The notes under the pieces are model-generated. The model saw only the letters and a program-made list of their open reading frames with translations. It did no database searches and was not told the DNA's origin. A stretch of 64,000 bases of DNA, taken from assembly GCF_007993755.1 (NCBI RefSeq), contig NZ_CP042467.1:1203501-1267500 (forward strand), given 5' to 3'. The position numbers and the translations under genes were made by a program. Of the stretch, positions 42,775 to 53,180 are shown piece by piece (position 1 is the stretch's first letter; each line of letters starts with the position of its first letter). Origin of the DNA: Microvenator marinus (GTDB lineage Bacteria; Myxococcota_A; Bradymonadia; Bradymonadales; Bradymonadaceae).

Positions 42775-45700
42775 CAGAAGATATCCCAATAGAGGAAAAG
42801 TGCGCCGTTAGCCTGGTCGCCAAATCGTGACCCGACCAACCAGCTTGGGGCAAATTGGTACTCCACTCGAACTTCGTTGGTGTTCTCTCCTTCATCGGCA
42901 CCGAACACGTATTCGTAGGCGAAGAAGACGTTCTTTCCAAAGTACTTGCCGACCTCAACACCGGAGATTCCCGTCTCGTCAGTGCGCAACCTGAGCATAT
43001 CCACCGGATAGAACCCTTTTGCGCGTTCCTTGAGCATTCCGGAGAGAATCCCAGATGCGGCTGCAACCGCCTGTGACGCAACGCCCTCTTCCTCGCCTGC
43101 GGCGTTGGTGGGCGGCCTGTCGCTGACCAGAACGTAGATGATCTGAGACTCAGTCATCTGAGGGTCACTGCTCATGCGAAGCTCCGGGCGAAGCGCCGTT
43201 CCACTCACACGGATCACCGCTCTCGGGTCGCCAGAGGTCGCCGGCCCAACCACGTCGGTCACCGCGCGATCGAGCGCGTAGGAGGCTTCTACCTGGATCC
43301 TAGGATTTGGCGGAGATGCCCCGGTGAACGCGATGATGCCCTGATCGACTCGGAAGCTCTTGCCCAAGAACTCCACCTCACCTCTCGAAGTTTGAATCTC
43401 ACCCAAAATCGTCGCACCGCTCGAATCCACATCGAGCGCCAAATCCCCGCGGAATCTCACCACAGCGTTCGGGTGTCGAAGCTGGCTTTCCGGAGCAATT
43501 GATACCTGGATCTTAGCCAGCGCTGCCCCGCCTGCCGTGAGCTTCGCCAAATCGGGAATCATCATCATGCCCGCGTCCATCTCAGCCCGCTCCAAAATCA
43601 CGATATCCGAGTTTACGTCCAACGGATGCGCATTGGATTGATTATTTTGAGGAACGTCCAACACGAGGTCATTCACGGTCACATTGGCACTCGTCAACTC
43701 TTGTGTCAGGTCAGCATCCAACGCCACATTCCCGCTCACGTAGACGGGCATCGGGGTGAAGCCGGTCGTGGCCACATTGTCCAAGTTCAGGTTGATCTTG
43801 GCACCGGTGGGAATCATGTTCGCGATTGGAATTCGCCCGCTCATATCCACTGAAGAATTCGATTCTTCGATGTGCATCTCCTCTACGTCCAAGTAGTTCT
43901 TTTGCGCGGTAATCCGAAGCTTCCCGTTCTCTACGCTTCGCCCGAGAGTCGGGAAGAAAACGTTCAATCCTTCGATGGCAAACGAGCCTCGCGGCTCGAT
44001 ATTTTGCCACGTCCCTCCAATCGCAAAATCGGTATCCAAAGTGCCCTTCACCTGCGTCATCACTCGGTCCAAAATTCTGGCCGGAAGCAAGCCGGCGAGC
44101 GGTGTCTTCTCAGCCTTGATAGCAACCGCCAAATCGCCCTCGGCCAGCGGTGATTGCCCAGCCGCAAGGGCGAGTATATCGGTGAGAATCGGGAAATCGC
44201 CCACGACAACAGCACTTTTTTCGCCGTCGTGCGTCACCGACATATTCACCGAGGCACGGCCAAACATCGCACGCACATCGAAGTTCAAATCGCCCGTCTT
44301 TCGGTTGGCAAAGAGCGTGTCCTTGATTCCCAGAACCATATCGAATTCCGGCGACGAGAGGCTGCCTGCCACGTTCATCTCGGCCTGCATCGTGCCGCGG
44401 ATACTCGCGAACGTGTAGTCCATGGCGCTGAGCTTGGCCACCGGCAGCTCGGGAATACGAAACTGCGCACGGATCGGCAAATCCTGAAGATCTTGGTCCC
44501 CAAACACATAGCGAATCGGGAACGGAACTTTCGCCTCTCCGGTAAACACTTCATCGGCATCCCACTCTAGCCTGAGCTTTGAAATTTCCAACATCTCTTC
44601 AGAAATATTGGATTCGATATCTAGCTCGATATCCCGGAATCTATCCCATCCAAACCCCGACAAACTAAACATCAGACCGGCGTTTGGCTCACCGAGTGTA
44701 CCTTGCACCATCGCCTGAACTCCAATCGTCCCTTCCGCCTTTGCGTCTCTAAATTCGGAGATATTGATGCGCTGAACGTCGTACTCATTGAGCTGCATAT
44801 TCAGCCGAAGGGGACTATTCAAAATCTGGGCACGCATTGCGCCAATATCCTCTCCTTTGAGCACGCGTTGAACGATCTCGGCCACAGGCAGCCCGCTGTA
44901 CGCCTGAATCACCAGGCCCTCGTCGTTGCGGTCCAAAATCTCGGCTTCGAAGCGAACATCTAGACCTTCCGCGTCACTTTCCTGATAGCTCAGCTTTGAC
45001 CTCAGGCGCATAGGTCCGAGGCGCAAATCCGAGCCTTGCCGAGGCATGGTCAAGGCGGCATCGGCCAGAAGAAACGAGGCTTCGATCTCAGGGCTCGACA
45101 CCCGGCCCCGAATACTCACATCAGCGCTCGCCTCGCCCTCGAGTGAATACATGGTGAGCTGAGGCAAAATCTCGGAGAAAAACGAGAGATCTTGTTTTTG
45201 AAGCTTCACTCCCAGATCAAAGTTTCGATCCCAAAAAATCTCCCACTTACCTGTGGTTTCCAAACGAATCGGAACGCTTCCAGCCCCCGCTAGAATCTCG
45301 CGTTCATAGCCCTCTACTTCGAGCGTCTGAACACGTAACAACTCGTCCTCATAAGACCCCTGAATTCGGATCGTGAACGGTCCATAATCCTCCCAGTACA
45401 AATCGGTAAAAGTCAGGTCCACCAGCGCTTCGGGCTTTTTGGCGGTGCCCTTTAGACTGAACGTGCCATCAACCTGCCCCTTCACCGGCGGGAAGTCCTG
45501 AATCCCAAACTGATTGGGCAGATCTTCAATCTTAAAGCCCTGGACGCGGCCCTCTACATCTTGGTCAACACCCATATGCAAGTGGCCGTTGATTTGAATC
45601 TCCTGCTCGTCTTGCTTCAGCCGCACATTGTCGAATCTGTAGATGCCTCGTTTGGTGTCGAAACTCATGCCGTTTTCAATGACCCAGCCGTTATCTCCAG

Positions 45701-48011
45701 GGCTAACCGAGAGGCCATGGATCTCAAAATCATCCAGGGTTGGTGCATAGGATCCCGTCAATTCGAGCGCGATATTCTGGGGCGCGCGGCCTTCGACCTG
45801 GTTTCCGGAGACTCGAACCTCGAACTCCCTTTTTCCGGTCAACACCAGCTGCCCCACGAGGTCTGAGAACTCGTAGAGGCGTTTTTCCGGTGCTCCCACG
45901 GGAACATCCTGAGCGCTAAAATCCACCGTTCCCTTCAAATCTTGGGTAGGCCCGTCCACTTGAATGTTGGCACGCACCATGCCGAGCCTCTCCTCCTGCA
46001 TTTTCAGGGATTCCGCCTCCACATCACCGCGCACCGAAATGGATTCGACCATCTGGGCTCCGGTTTTACGGGCGTTGATGGTCACCGCACCGCTCAAGTC
46101 CGCATTCGCCTTGCCAAGCGTAGCACTACCAAAATCTAGCGCGCGGTTGTTGGTCTTCACGCTGTACGAATACCGTGAATTGGCGATTTCGCGGACGTTC
46201 AGATTAAGGTTCGAGTTCGCAATTCGAATGCCGGGCCCCGAAAGACCAGCTACGTTCACACGAGCGTTGAGCCGCAGATCTTGGATAAAATCAGCCAAAC
46301 TCTCAAAAGGTTTAGAAACCCGGGTATCCAAATCGAACACAGCTTCTGCCAGCCCGACCCGCATGCCCGCAGCACTCGCGCGGCGAACCCGCATATCCCC
46401 TTTCACCGAGACAGACCGCGTGTCAGGCCGTGGCGAACGAATATCGATCTTAAGGTCCCCTCGACTTTCCGGAATCACCACGTCTTCCATGGAAAACTCG
46501 CGGAGATCCCAACGGATATCGCCGGCCAAAGTCTCCACAAGTCCAATGCCCGTCTCTTCGAGATTGAGCTTGCCCACGAGGTCTAGATTGCCTTGAACCT
46601 TGGTATCCGTCTTGAAGACCTTTGAAAGTTCACCCATGGAATCCCCGGTATTCAAACTCCCCTTGATAGCCAAATCACCGGATAGGCTGTAAGCGCCCGT
46701 CAGCTCTGCCACCGCATAAGGCGAATCCAAGTTCAGCCGGGTAATCTCAACCTTTGAGTCCTTCCAGACAGCATTCACTTCACCGGAGTTAAGCCGGTAG
46801 TTATCCACCTCGACCACTCCTAGCCGCATCACCGCTTCGGCTTGAAGCGTCTGGGGGTCGAGGCCTTCGGTGTTGAAATCGAGCTCCAAATTAACGAGCG
46901 AAGTCAGGGGAATCTCAGTCAAAATCTCATCGGCCCTGAGACCGCTGACGATAAGTTTGCCTTTGGTTTTCGGCTCTCCCTCTGCCTCAGCAGCAATCCC
47001 GCTGAGCAGTACTTCGAGCGAGACCTTCCCCGCCCCGTCGGTGCTAAGCTCCAACCCAACGTCCAACGCGCTGAGAGGGCCGCTCGCCTTGAGCTTACCC
47101 TTCACGCCTTTTTTCAGATTCACAGGACTCAACCCGTCGAGCCAATCTTGCTCGCCAAGAATCTCAAAATCACCTTTTGACTCCACGACCTCGCCCTTCA
47201 TGGACGCCGCTAGCCCCGTGATGCTCGCCACTCCTTCGACCTTGAGTTCTTCGAGAGTGGCGCTCAGCGATTCCGCAGCCACCACTGCGCTCAAACCTTC
47301 AATTTTCAGCTCTTTCTGAAGTACCCCTTCGACCGCAACGTTGGTGCTCAAGGACTCAAGGTCCGCAACCACACCGCCCGTGCCCAAATCGAGCTTCACC
47401 CCCGCTTTCATTGCGAGCTTGTCCAAAACTACCAGCGCACCAAGATTCGAATCTTCGCTGAACTCGGGCTTCACGCGAGTGCTCGCCGCTTCGATGGTCT
47501 GGATATCATCGCTAATAAACTCTTCGTTCACGAAGACGAGCGCCCCTTCGAGTTCGATCTCGGGTAGATTCACGTTGAATTGCGGCGGCTCCGACGGCTC
47601 CTCAGAAGGCTTCACCAATTTCGCCAGATTCAGCCCGTCCGCCCCCTGCCTCGCGTAGAGCTCAACCCCGCTGAGTTTCACGCTATCTACCGTCAGCTCA
47701 CCCCCGAGGGCTCCCCAGATTGCGTAAGTGGCCTCGGCACGCACCACGCGAGCTACAATCACATCATCCGTGTCATAGAGCTCGACACCTTCAAGCTCGA
47801 GTCCGCCGAGGAGCGAGCCAGAGAGCTCGCCAATCACCAGTCTGCCGTTAAGAGAATCGCCCGCTAAATCTTGGGCCAAATCACGAATTTGGCCCTTAGC
47901 CCATGGGGTTTGGACCACCACAAACGCGAGCACCACCAACACCAAAACGCCGGCCACGAGCCCCAAGAGCCCGCGCAACACCCACCGTTTTTTTGAAGGT
48001 GTATCGCTCAA
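42774..48011 (-). CDS. tamB: TamB-like translocation and assembly module protein, 1745 residues
   Basis: Giant AsmA-superfamily protein predicted to bridge the inner and outer membranes and carry phospholipid or help outer membrane protein assembly. One N-terminal helix (about 11-33), then about 1700 residues of repetitive beta-strand sequence, ending with the conserved TamB (DUF490) C-terminal domain: ILGEIQTSRGEVEFLGKSFRVD, ASPPNPRIQVEASY and a terminal LYWDIF. It is longer than the E. coli protein (about 1260). The start is TTG and overlaps the tamA stop (TTGA). Its partner TamA is encoded directly upstream. Confidence 0.92.
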   Translation of the reverse strand: MSDTPSKKRWVLRGLLGLVAGVLVLVVLAFVVVQTPWAKGQIRDLAQDLAGDSLNGRLVIGELSGSLLGGLELEGVELYDTDDVIVARVVRAEATYAIWGALGGELTVDSVKLSGVELYARQGADGLNLAKLVKPSEEPSEPPQFNVNLPEIELEGALVFVNEEFISDDIQTIEAASTRVKPEFSEDSNLGALVVLDKLAMKAGVKLDLGTGGVVADLESLSTNVAVEGVLQKELKIEGLSAVVAAESLSATLEELKVEGVASITGLAASMKGEVVESKGDFEILGEQDWLDGLSPVNLKKGVKGKLKASGPLSALDVGLELSTDGAGKVSLEVLLSGIAAEAEGEPKTKGKLIVSGLRADEILTEIPLTSLVNLELDFNTEGLDPQTLQAEAVMRLGVVEVDNYRLNSGEVNAVWKDSKVEITRLNLDSPYAVAELTGAYSLSGDLAIKGSLNTGDSMGELSKVFKTDTKVQGNLDLVGKLNLEETGIGLVETLAGDIRWDLREFSMEDVVIPESRGDLKIDIRSPRPDTRSVSVKGDMRVRRASAAGMRVGLAEAVFDLDTRVSKPFESLADFIQDLRLNARVNVAGLSGPGIRIANSNLNLNVREIANSRYSYSVKTNNRALDFGSATLGKANADLSGAVTINARKTGAQMVESISVRGDVEAESLKMQEERLGMVRANIQVDGPTQDLKGTVDFSAQDVPVGAPEKRLYEFSDLVGQLVLTGKREFEVRVSGNQVEGRAPQNIALELTGSYAPTLDDFEIHGLSVSPGDNGWVIENGMSFDTKRGIYRFDNVRLKQDEQEIQINGHLHMGVDQDVEGRVQGFKIEDLPNQFGIQDFPPVKGQVDGTFSLKGTAKKPEALVDLTFTDLYWEDYGPFTIRIQGSYEDELLRVQTLEVEGYEREILAGAGSVPIRLETTGKWEIFWDRNFDLGVKLQKQDLSFFSEILPQLTMYSLEGEASADVSIRGRVSSPEIEASFLLADAALTMPRQGSDLRLGPMRLRSKLSYQESDAEGLDVRFEAEILDRNDEGLVIQAYSGLPVAEIVQRVLKGEDIGAMRAQILNSPLRLNMQLNEYDVQRINISEFRDAKAEGTIGVQAMVQGTLGEPNAGLMFSLSGFGWDRFRDIELDIESNISEEMLEISKLRLEWDADEVFTGEAKVPFPIRYVFGDQDLQDLPIRAQFRIPELPVAKLSAMDYTFASIRGTMQAEMNVAGSLSSPEFDMVLGIKDTLFANRKTGDLNFDVRAMFGRASVNMSVTHDGEKSAVVVGDFPILTDILALAAGQSPLAEGDLAVAIKAEKTPLAGLLPARILDRVMTQVKGTLDTDFAIGGTWQNIEPRGSFAIEGLNVFFPTLGRSVENGKLRITAQKNYLDVEEMHIEESNSSVDMSGRIPIANMIPTGAKINLNLDNVATTGFTPMPVYVSGNVALDADLTQELTSANVTVNDLVLDVPQNNQSNAHPLDVNSDIVILERAEMDAGMMMIPDLAKLTAGGAALAKIQVSIAPESQLRHPNAVVRFRGDLALDVDSSGATILGEIQTSRGEVEFLGKSFRVDQGIIAFTGASPPNPRIQVEASYALDRAVTDVVGPATSGDPRAVIRVSGTALRPELRMSSDPQMTESQIIYVLVSDRPPTNAAGEEEGVASQAVAAASGILSGMLKERAKGFYPVDMLRLRTDETGISGVEVGKYFGKNVFFAYEYVFGADEGENTNEVRVEYQFAPSWLVGSRFGDQANGALFLYWDIF

Positions 48012-50194
48012 AACGAGTGTCCTATTCCGATGTAAAAACTATAGCCCGAGATACGCTCTTGAATGGGGTCCTGGTCCACGGGAAGCGCACTCCCCAACGT
48101 GCAATCTGCAATGATAGCAGGACATCTTCGGAAACGAATATCGTTCTCCAAATCCGAGATAGTGTAGGCGAAATCGGCACGAATCGGACCAATAGGCGTC
48201 AGCCAAAAAAAGCCCAGGCCCGCACCGTAGAGCATCGTGTCCACGAGCTCTGAAATCTGCACAGACCCGGTTTCATTCGCTTCCGTATCGGTAAAGAGCT
48301 GGCCTCGCGACACCGATGCCGCATCCACATAAAGAACGCCCCAGAAATCGCCAATTCCAAGCGCGTTTTTGGAGAGGCGAAGACGGCTCTCGATGGCAGC
48401 CTCCATCGAGCTCTGTGCTCCAATCGGCAAAGCTTCCCCTGCCTGCGTGTAGTAAGAAATCTGTTGGCGCCCAAAACTACGCATCGAGTCCACGCCACCC
48501 GCATAGAGCTTCTCTGGCACCGGGATCCCGGTAGCGCGTCCCACATTGTAAATTGTGGAAAGCCTGGTCCTAAACGCCAGAACCTGCGGGACCCAGAGTT
48601 CGTAAGGAAAGTAGACCTCGCCGCCAGCACTCACCTTCACAAAATCACTCTGCCCAAGCGTTAGATAATCCATAGCCTCTTGGAAACTGAGCTCCAGCAT
48701 CCAACCTGAGCGCGGGTTTAGGATATTATCCCTGAAATCGAGGCGAATCCGTTGCTCCAGATACTCCAAGACGTAGTCCTCAATAAACTCGTCGGATAGG
48801 GCGAGCGAGCGGTCTACGTTGGTGATTCGGTTGAACGAGAAGTTGTAGAGAATCTCGACCGTAAGGCGCTTGAAAAACGGCCTCTCGAGACCAATCTGAA
48901 ATCGCGGCGTGAAGAGATTATAACCCTCAAACACATCGCGCTCAATCTGCACGCGAGCCTTTAGATTGGTCATGCGCTCGAGGAACTGCGGACGTGTAAA
49001 TCGAAGGTCACTCTTCAGAATATAACCGTCGTTCGCGCGGTCAAAAATGGTGGGCGCCCACGCCCAACCGATGGCGTTGAAGTGCTCGATTCGCCTCAAT
49101 CCGCCGAAGAAATTCGGATTAGACCAATCAAATCGGGCGAGCACGGCCTGTCGGTTGACCTCGGCTTCGGCCGAAACACCCACACGTGCGGTCCAGAGCT
49201 TGTTTTCCTTTAGCCGCACCACGATTGGCACCACGGGCTCCAAGTCTTGGCGCTGCTTCGCCGTCTCAAACGCCGAATTCTGAAGGTCGCTGACACCTAA
49301 AGTTCGTTGATTTGACGTTTCCGGCTTGGCAGCCTGTGTCGCCTCACCAGGCGCACTAAAGGCTTCGAGCTCGCGCGCAGTAGCCACCTGGACCACACCA
49401 AAGACCCTCAAACCGTAGATATTCTCTTGAGTTTCCTGGAGCAGGTCTGGATTGAACTTCTGACCTTCTTCAAAGGCCAACGCGCGCTCAATGAACTCGC
49501 GGTCTACCGTATCAAGGCCCTCAATCTTCACGTCTCCAAACGTACAGATTGGCCCCACATCTACGTAGAAGTTGACTTCCACAGTCTCAGCAACGGGGTC
49601 CACCAAGACCCTGCCGCGCGTGGTCGCATACGCGTAGCCCTTGCGCTGCACCTGCAGCGAAATCTCTTCCTTCGCACGCCCGTAGGCGCTCTCGTTGAAA
49701 CGGTCTCCAGGCCTAAACGTCACCACGCTGAGCAAATCTGCGGGGTCGATCTCGGCGCGGTCAATACCCTCAATATTGATTTCAGATATCTTGGCCGGCT
49801 CACCCTCTTCGATCTGAATCGTCAGGCGCACTGTCTTGGTCTTGTTGTCTTGCAAGACGTTCTTCGAGACCACCTTCGCGTTGAAGTAACCGCGAGACTT
49901 ATAGAACGTCTCTATTCGCTGAAGGTCGCGCTCCCACTCCACCGAGTTAAAGTACGAACGCTCCGAACCAATAAGCGGAATCCACCCAACATCTGCACGC
50001 CAACCCGGGTCTTCCTTGGTCACCAACCCTTCCTGAAGCTCGGACAAATCGATCGCGTCAGTGCCACGGATATTCAGTTGAGCCACCAGGTAATCTGTTG
50101 CCCCAGGCATTACATAAGGTTTGCGCTCCGGCTCAGACGCACAGCCCACTAGAATCAGGGCCCACGCCCATATGAACAAGAATCTGTGCAACAC
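48008..50194 (-). CDS. TamA/BamA-family outer membrane barrel with lipoprotein signal (TamL-like)
   Basis: A 728-residue Omp85-superfamily protein. The N-terminus is a type II signal peptide with a good lipobox (ALILVGC), so the protein is predicted to be lipidated, as in Bacteroidetes TamL, rather than cut by signal peptidase I. POTRA-like domains cover about 35-260 (TIQIEEGEPAKISEINIEG, VDVGPICTFGDVKIEGL). A low-complexity insert of about 45 residues (270-315) precedes the 16-strand barrel domain, which ends in ISGYSFYIGIGHSF with a C-terminal Phe. GVDSMRSFGRQ fits the conserved barrel loop. The start is GTG directly after the mutL stop. Confidence 0.88.
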   Translation of the reverse strand: MLHRFLFIWAWALILVGCASEPERKPYVMPGATDYLVAQLNIRGTDAIDLSELQEGLVTKEDPGWRADVGWIPLIGSERSYFNSVEWERDLQRIETFYKSRGYFNAKVVSKNVLQDNKTKTVRLTIQIEEGEPAKISEINIEGIDRAEIDPADLLSVVTFRPGDRFNESAYGRAKEEISLQVQRKGYAYATTRGRVLVDPVAETVEVNFYVDVGPICTFGDVKIEGLDTVDREFIERALAFEEGQKFNPDLLQETQENIYGLRVFGVVQVATARELEAFSAPGEATQAAKPETSNQRTLGVSDLQNSAFETAKQRQDLEPVVPIVVRLKENKLWTARVGVSAEAEVNRQAVLARFDWSNPNFFGGLRRIEHFNAIGWAWAPTIFDRANDGYILKSDLRFTRPQFLERMTNLKARVQIERDVFEGYNLFTPRFQIGLERPFFKRLTVEILYNFSFNRITNVDRSLALSDEFIEDYVLEYLEQRIRLDFRDNILNPRSGWMLELSFQEAMDYLTLGQSDFVKVSAGGEVYFPYELWVPQVLAFRTRLSTIYNVGRATGIPVPEKLYAGGVDSMRSFGRQQISYYTQAGEALPIGAQSSMEAAIESRLRLSKNALGIGDFWGVLYVDAASVSRGQLFTDTEANETGSVQISELVDTMLYGAGLGFFWLTPIGPIRADFAYTISDLENDIRFRRCPAIIADCTLGSALPVDQDPIQERISGYSFYIGIGHSF

Positions 50195-52093
50195 TTAGCG
50201 CCTATCGAAGCTCGCTTCCAATTCCATCAACGGTATGCGGTAGTACACGGGCCGGCCGTGAGGGCAATTCGCCTTAAAATCAATCTCATCCATCTGCACC
50301 AAAAGTGCTTCCATCTCCGCTATACTCAAGTCCGTGGGACCACGCACCACCGAATGGCAAGCCATGCGTGATAATACGGACTCCATAGCCTCTTCTACGC
50401 GTGCACTTCGGCCTTGGTCCGCAAAATCATCGATGGCATCGCGAATCATTGCCTCATGCTTGGCCTTCTGAAGCACTGCCGGAACCGTCTTGAGCACAAA
50501 TGAATTCCCTCCGAAGGGCTCAATCTCAAAACCAGCCTGCTCAAAGAACTCGAGCTGGTCCTCCAAAGTTTGAGAGCGAAGCGCGTCCAACTCAATGCGT
50601 TGCGGAAAGAGCAGAGGCTGCACGTCCTTCAAATCATCTCTAAAGACCGCTTTGAGCCGCTCAAAACCTATGCGTTCGTGCGCGGCGTGCTGATCGATAA
50701 TCACCATGCCGGTGGCGTCTTCGCACACGATGTACATGCGTTTGAACTGGCCCACGACCCGGAGCGACGAGAAGTAGTTCTGCGCCCCTACCGCATCCAT
50801 GGTCTCATGACTCACGCGCGGTGGCTCACTCAACGGGCTTGCGCCGCGCACCCCAAACCCTTGTTGCAGGTCCGGCGACTTGGGCCGCTCAAAAAACGGT
50901 GAGAGAACGCCTGGGTTTCGATGAACATTGGGCTTAAGCGCTGACTCAAATCGATGCCTCGCGTTCAACGGCTCAAAACTCGCCATTTCTGGAGACACGA
51001 GCTCAGGCGTTTTGTCCCGATCGACCTTGCGCAACGAGTAGACCTTTGCCGGCCGCTCCTCAAGCCATGGTGCGGCCGCAAGCTGGTCGGCGATCGCGTG
51101 GTACACAGCGCGGAAAACGGAGTTCGTGTCGTGAAAACGCACTTCTGTTTTGGCCGGATGAACGTTCACATCCACCAATTCAAAAGGCACGTCCAGATAC
51201 AAAACCACGGAGGGCCACCGCCCCTTCTCCACAAACGTGCCGTACGCCTGACGAATCGCCGCGCGCACCGTGGAATCGCTCACAAATCGCCCGTTCACAA
51301 ACGTGTACATATTGCCAGCGCTTCGCTGATTATGGCCGGGCTTAGACATGTAGCCGCGCGCCACAATCCCGTTCACCGGCGGAAACTCCGCCGTCTCCAC
51401 AAGATCGTCATAAACATCGCGCCCCATCACGCTCAAGATGCGGTCGCGCAGGTCCTCAACCGGCGGAAGGTCAAGCACCACCTTGCCATCTTTCTTCAGC
51501 AGAATTCGGACGTCAGGCCTTGAAAACCCAACGCGAATGAGGGTCTCGGTAATATGCCGAGACTCGGTGCCACTCGTCTTCAAGAACTTCAGCCGTGCGG
51601 GTGTGTTGAAGAAGAGGTCCTCCACCATGATCTCGGTTCCAGCGGCAATCCCGGCCTCTTCAATCTCCTTCAAGAGCCCACCCACCACCAAGACCCGCGT
51701 CCCCGAAACCTCGCCGTGAGGCTTCGTTTTAATCTCTAGCCGTGAGACCGACCCTATCGAAGGCACGGCCTCACCGCGAAACCCCAGCGTCCCGATCCGA
51801 AACAAATCCTCGACTTGCGAAATCTTGCTTGTGGCGTGGCGCTCAAGGGCCCTCAAGAGGTCGTCCTTTCGCATCCCGCAACCGTCATCCACCACACGAA
51901 TGCGCTTTTGGCCACCGTCCACAATCTCGACTTCGAGACGCTGTGCGCCCGCATCGAGACTGTTCTCCACCAGCTCCTTCACCACCGACGCTGGCCGCTC
52001 CACCACCTCACCCGCCGCGATCTGGTTCGCGAGTTCCGGCGAGAGTACGCAAACGGTTTGGGGTTGCGGTTGTTCCCTAGAGCTGGCCTTCAC
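50195..52093 (-). CDS. mutL: DNA mismatch repair protein MutL with endonuclease motif
   Basis: Mismatch-repair matchmaker of 632 residues. N-terminal GHKL ATPase: IAAGEVVERPASVVKELVEN, VDDGCGM, RHATSKI and LGFRGEA. C-terminal domain: DQHAAHERIGFE is the DQHA(x)2E(x)4E metal-dependent nicking motif, supported by ACHSVVRG and CPHGRP, so this is an endonuclease-type MutL as in species lacking MutH/Dam strand discrimination. The start is GTG (52093) with AAGGAGGAG just upstream; an ATG out of frame overlaps it. It heads the operon with tamA, tamB and the CPBP gene. Confidence 0.96.
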   Translation of the reverse strand: MKASSREQPQPQTVCVLSPELANQIAAGEVVERPASVVKELVENSLDAGAQRLEVEIVDGGQKRIRVVDDGCGMRKDDLLRALERHATSKISQVEDLFRIGTLGFRGEAVPSIGSVSRLEIKTKPHGEVSGTRVLVVGGLLKEIEEAGIAAGTEIMVEDLFFNTPARLKFLKTSGTESRHITETLIRVGFSRPDVRILLKKDGKVVLDLPPVEDLRDRILSVMGRDVYDDLVETAEFPPVNGIVARGYMSKPGHNQRSAGNMYTFVNGRFVSDSTVRAAIRQAYGTFVEKGRWPSVVLYLDVPFELVDVNVHPAKTEVRFHDTNSVFRAVYHAIADQLAAAPWLEERPAKVYSLRKVDRDKTPELVSPEMASFEPLNARHRFESALKPNVHRNPGVLSPFFERPKSPDLQQGFGVRGASPLSEPPRVSHETMDAVGAQNYFSSLRVVGQFKRMYIVCEDATGMVIIDQHAAHERIGFERLKAVFRDDLKDVQPLLFPQRIELDALRSQTLEDQLEFFEQAGFEIEPFGGNSFVLKTVPAVLQKAKHEAMIRDAIDDFADQGRSARVEEAMESVLSRMACHSVVRGPTDLSIAEMEALLVQMDEIDFKANCPHGRPVYYRIPLMELEASFDRR

Positions 52094-52177
52094 ATCTCCT
52101 CCTTAACTTGGACGGCAAAAAAGGCGTCGACAAGGAGGCAATTTGTACTTGAGTCAGCGGATTTTTACCAGCCAAGC

Positions 52178-52972
52178 CTAGTCGGAATCCGTGTCCGTCG
52201 CATTGGTAGCCGGTTCGGTGGAACCAAAGCACATTCCAGCGTAGGCATAGGGCGCCGATTCCCAGACCGAATCCATCTTTTCCGCCCTTGCAATCGCTAC
52301 GGTCGAGAGCTCGGTTGGGCACGCCAGAACTGCCTCACCAAGCTCGGCCCTGGTCAGGCCGGCCAAGCCAACCGGTGCCGGCTCCTGACAATAGGTGCGC
52401 TCGGTGGTTACAAGGCGACCATCCTCGCCATCAGCAAAAAGGATACCTCCGAGAAGACCCCACATATCTCCTGTGGGAGATTGATAGAGTGCGGCACCGA
52501 TATGATCCCCTGCCTTCAGCCCCGGCGACGACGTGGTCCATTCTATTTCCTCGCTACGAGGCGCAAAAAATGGCCTCGGTTCCCACTCATCGAGCTGATG
52601 ATGACCCACGCGGATGGTGACAGTATCTCCAGGACTGCCGTGGTAGACCTCCTCAACGCTGAGCACCAACTCCAACGCCCCATTCACGGGACCGTCGCAC
52701 TCATTGACGATTTGAGAGTTGTCAGTTGCCACCACGGCAGGAAACGCCGCCATTTTCACCTCCAAAAGACGACCCCACACCACGGTATCCGCACTTCCTA
52801 ACCAGTCACAAAGAGAAGGGGCATCCGGCTGCCCCTCACAACTTATTACATCCGCACCCGCCGGCAATTCTGTCGGTTTAGCCTCATCTTTGTTCTCAGG
52901 CAGTCCTAACTTCTCGGCGCATCCAAACACCAAGAGCAAAAACCATCCAAAAACCAACATCTTCTTATTCAT
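52178..52972 (-). CDS. Predicted lipoprotein, unknown function
   Basis: A 264-residue protein. The signal segment LLLVFGC is a non-canonical lipobox with Phe before Gly-Cys. The mature part is mixed alpha/beta and acidic, with four to six Cys and a phrase SADTVVWGRLLEVK then VEEVYHGSPGDTVTIRVG, like secreted domains that sense or carry small ligands in other genomes. No family is claimed. It lies 84 bp upstream of mutL on the same strand. Confidence 0.7.
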   Translation of the reverse strand: MNKKMLVFGWFLLLVFGCAEKLGLPENKDEAKPTELPAGADVISCEGQPDAPSLCDWLGSADTVVWGRLLEVKMAAFPAVVATDNSQIVNECDGPVNGALELVLSVEEVYHGSPGDTVTIRVGHHQLDEWEPRPFFAPRSEEIEWTTSSPGLKAGDHIGAALYQSPTGDMWGLLGGILFADGEDGRLVTTERTYCQEPAPVGLAGLTRAELGEAVLACPTELSTVAIARAEKMDSVWESAPYAYAGMCFGSTEPATNATDTDSD

Positions 52973-53180
52973 AACGTCTCCCCAGAAAAGTCACATCTTC
53001 GGCTACAAATGCGCACTCTAGATAAGACACCATTTCATCGCAAATCTTGACGTCTTGGGGCGAATCACACCCCATTCTTGGTCTGTATGCACCAAAATGT
53101 TGAAAGCGGAATCTCTACCAAGTACATGGCAAAGCTCAGTTTTCATTCCACGACCTGCGATCTTTCTCCTTGGAGTTTTT

